Shown piece after piece: positions 4,250 to 5,077 of a stretch of 5,077 nucleotides of DNA. The notes beneath the pieces were generated by a model. That model did not search any database. It worked only from the letters and a program-made list of their open reading frames with translations, and was not told where the DNA came from. Each line of letters starts with the position of its first letter. Within the stretch, counting starts at the first letter, position 1. This DNA comes from JBCBXA01 sp039816825 (GTDB lineage Bacteria > Pseudomonadota > Alphaproteobacteria > Rhizobiales > Rhizobiaceae). Both the position numbers and the translations under genes were made by a program. Location: the NCBI GenBank assembly GCA_039816825.1, contig JBCBXA010000143.1:1-5077 (forward strand), read 5' to 3'.

Positions 4250-5077
4250 GGCGCTCCAGCCGCTTCGGGGTTGCGAGCAGTCTGTCCAGTAGGATCGCGA
4301 CAACGACGATTACAAACCCGGCTTCGAAGCCCAGCGACGTGTTCACCTGATTGAGGGCTCTCACGATGGGTACGCCCAGGCCGTCGGCTCCGACCAGTGC
4401 GGCGATCACCACCATGGAGAGTGAGAGCATGATGGTCTGGTTGAGGCCGGTCATAATCTGCGGGCGGGCGCTTGGCAGCTCGATGTCGAACAGCAGCTTC
4501 CGGTCCGTGGCACCGAACGCCCGACCAGCCTCCAGCTGTTCGCGAGGCGTGGACACCACTCCCAGATAGGTCAGGCGGATGGGGGCCGGCAGCACAAAAA
4601 CGCATGTCGCTATCAACCCTGGCACCATGCCAATGCCAAAGAAGACGATGGCCGGGATGAGATAGACGAATGTTGGTAGGGTCTGCATCAAGTCGAGAAT
4701 GGGTCTGAGCGCGCGGTAGAGACGAGGCCGGTGAGCAGCCGCTATACCTATCGGCACGCCCAGCGCCATGCAGATGATGCAGGCCGAAACGACGAGTGTG
4801 AGGGTCTCAAGTGTCTCGTCCCAGTAGCCCTGGTTGACGATGAAGAGCAGGCCAAGGGCAAAGCCGACTGCAAGCTTACATGATCGGTGCAAGGCATAGG
4901 CGAGGGCAACGATGGCAGCGATCAGCAGCAGCGCCGGGATCGCTTCAAGGACGGCCAAGATCGCTTCAATCATGCCTTCCAGAATAAGCGCCAAGCCATC
5001 GAAAAAGCCGCCAGCGTTTTCGGTCAGCCAATCGACAATGCCCGCCGCCCATTTGCCAACGGGTATCTTGTTTTCGG
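4236..5077 (-). CDS. proW: Choline/glycine betaine ABC transporter permease (ProW/ChoW family), 5' partial
   Basis: This is the inner-membrane permease of an osmoprotectant-type ABC importer for glycine betaine, proline betaine or choline. A TTG at 4992-4994 could start a 252-residue protein, but the frame stays open to the right edge and adds 27 more residues, including KIPVGKWAAGIVDWLTEN. That is the amphipathic N-terminal segment seen in ChoW/ProW-type permeases. At least 279 residues are therefore visible, close to the usual 280-290, and the true start lies just outside. About six hydrophobic segments follow. Typical segments are LDLMQTLPTFVYLIPAIVFFG and the EAA loop EQLEAGRAFGATDRKLLFDI-LP, which docks onto the ATPase. 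VGADGLG and the C-terminal helix are also family-like. No ATPase or binding protein follows it: downstream lies the convergent kinase. Any partner genes must be upstream, beyond the right edge, or elsewhere. Substrate choice between choline and betaine cannot be settled here. Confidence 0.92.
   Translation of the reverse strand, partial: ENKIPVGKWAAGIVDWLTENAGGFFDGLALILEGMIEAILAVLEAIPALLLIAAIVALAYALHRSCKLAVGFALGLLFIVNQGYWDETLETLTLVVSACIICMALGVPIGIAAAHRPRLYRALRPILDLMQTLPTFVYLIPAIVFFGIGMVPGLIATCVFVLPAPIRLTYLGVVSTPREQLEAGRAFGATDRKLLFDIELPSARPQIMTGLNQTIMLSLSMVVIAALVGADGLGVPIVRALNQVNTSLGFEAGFVIVVVAILLDRLLATPKRLERPSDH

Overview
The window is chromosomal-type DNA of moderately high GC that most resembles an alphaproteobacterium. 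The main reason is the gene order arsR-aqpS-arsC-arsH, which matches the arsenic operon described in Sinorhizobium meliloti. A ProW/ChoW-type choline/glycine betaine permease and a fructokinase-type PfkB kinase also fit this group. I cannot place it in a genus.

Layout, left to right. (1) Positions 2-307, plus strand: the 3' part of a small unrecognised protein with a CxxC cluster, open at the left edge. (2) 358-879, minus: a complete DsbB-type disulfide-bond oxidoreductase, convergent with (1). (3) 943-3099, minus: a compact arsenic resistance operon read from right to left as arsR, aqpS, arsC, arsH. The genes are 18 nt apart, 4 nt apart, and overlapping by 4 nt (ATGA). An imperfect palindrome abutting the arsR start codon is the likely ArsR operator. 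(4) 3100-3287: a 188-bp divergent intergenic region holding the ars operator/promoter and the upstream region of the kinase. (5) 3288-4223, plus: a fructokinase-like PfkB kinase. (6) 4236-5077, minus: the permease of a choline/glycine betaine ABC transporter, complete at its C-terminus but running off the right edge. Its real start lies outside the window.

How the genes work together. ArsR senses intracellular arsenite and releases the operon. ArsC reduces arsenate to arsenite with glutaredoxin/glutathione. No ArsB or Acr3 pump is encoded here, so AqpS, an aquaglyceroporin, is the expected arsenite exit route, down the gradient that ArsC creates. ArsH, an NADPH-dependent FMN reductase, is expected to oxidise toxic trivalent organoarsenicals. 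DsbB follows arsH after 63 nt on the same strand. That gap carries a hairpin and a candidate promoter, so co-transcription with ars is possible but unproven. The kinase and the permease are separate transcription units meeting tail to tail, and nothing visible links them to arsenic.

I see no tRNA, rRNA, CRISPR, insertion sequence or phage feature. No stretch over 300 bases lacks a gene. The system is largely of known type. The points most worth a second look are the valine replacing the selectivity-filter arginine in AqpS, the cysteine-rich C-terminus of ArsR, the operator sitting on the arsR start, and the adjacent dsbB.
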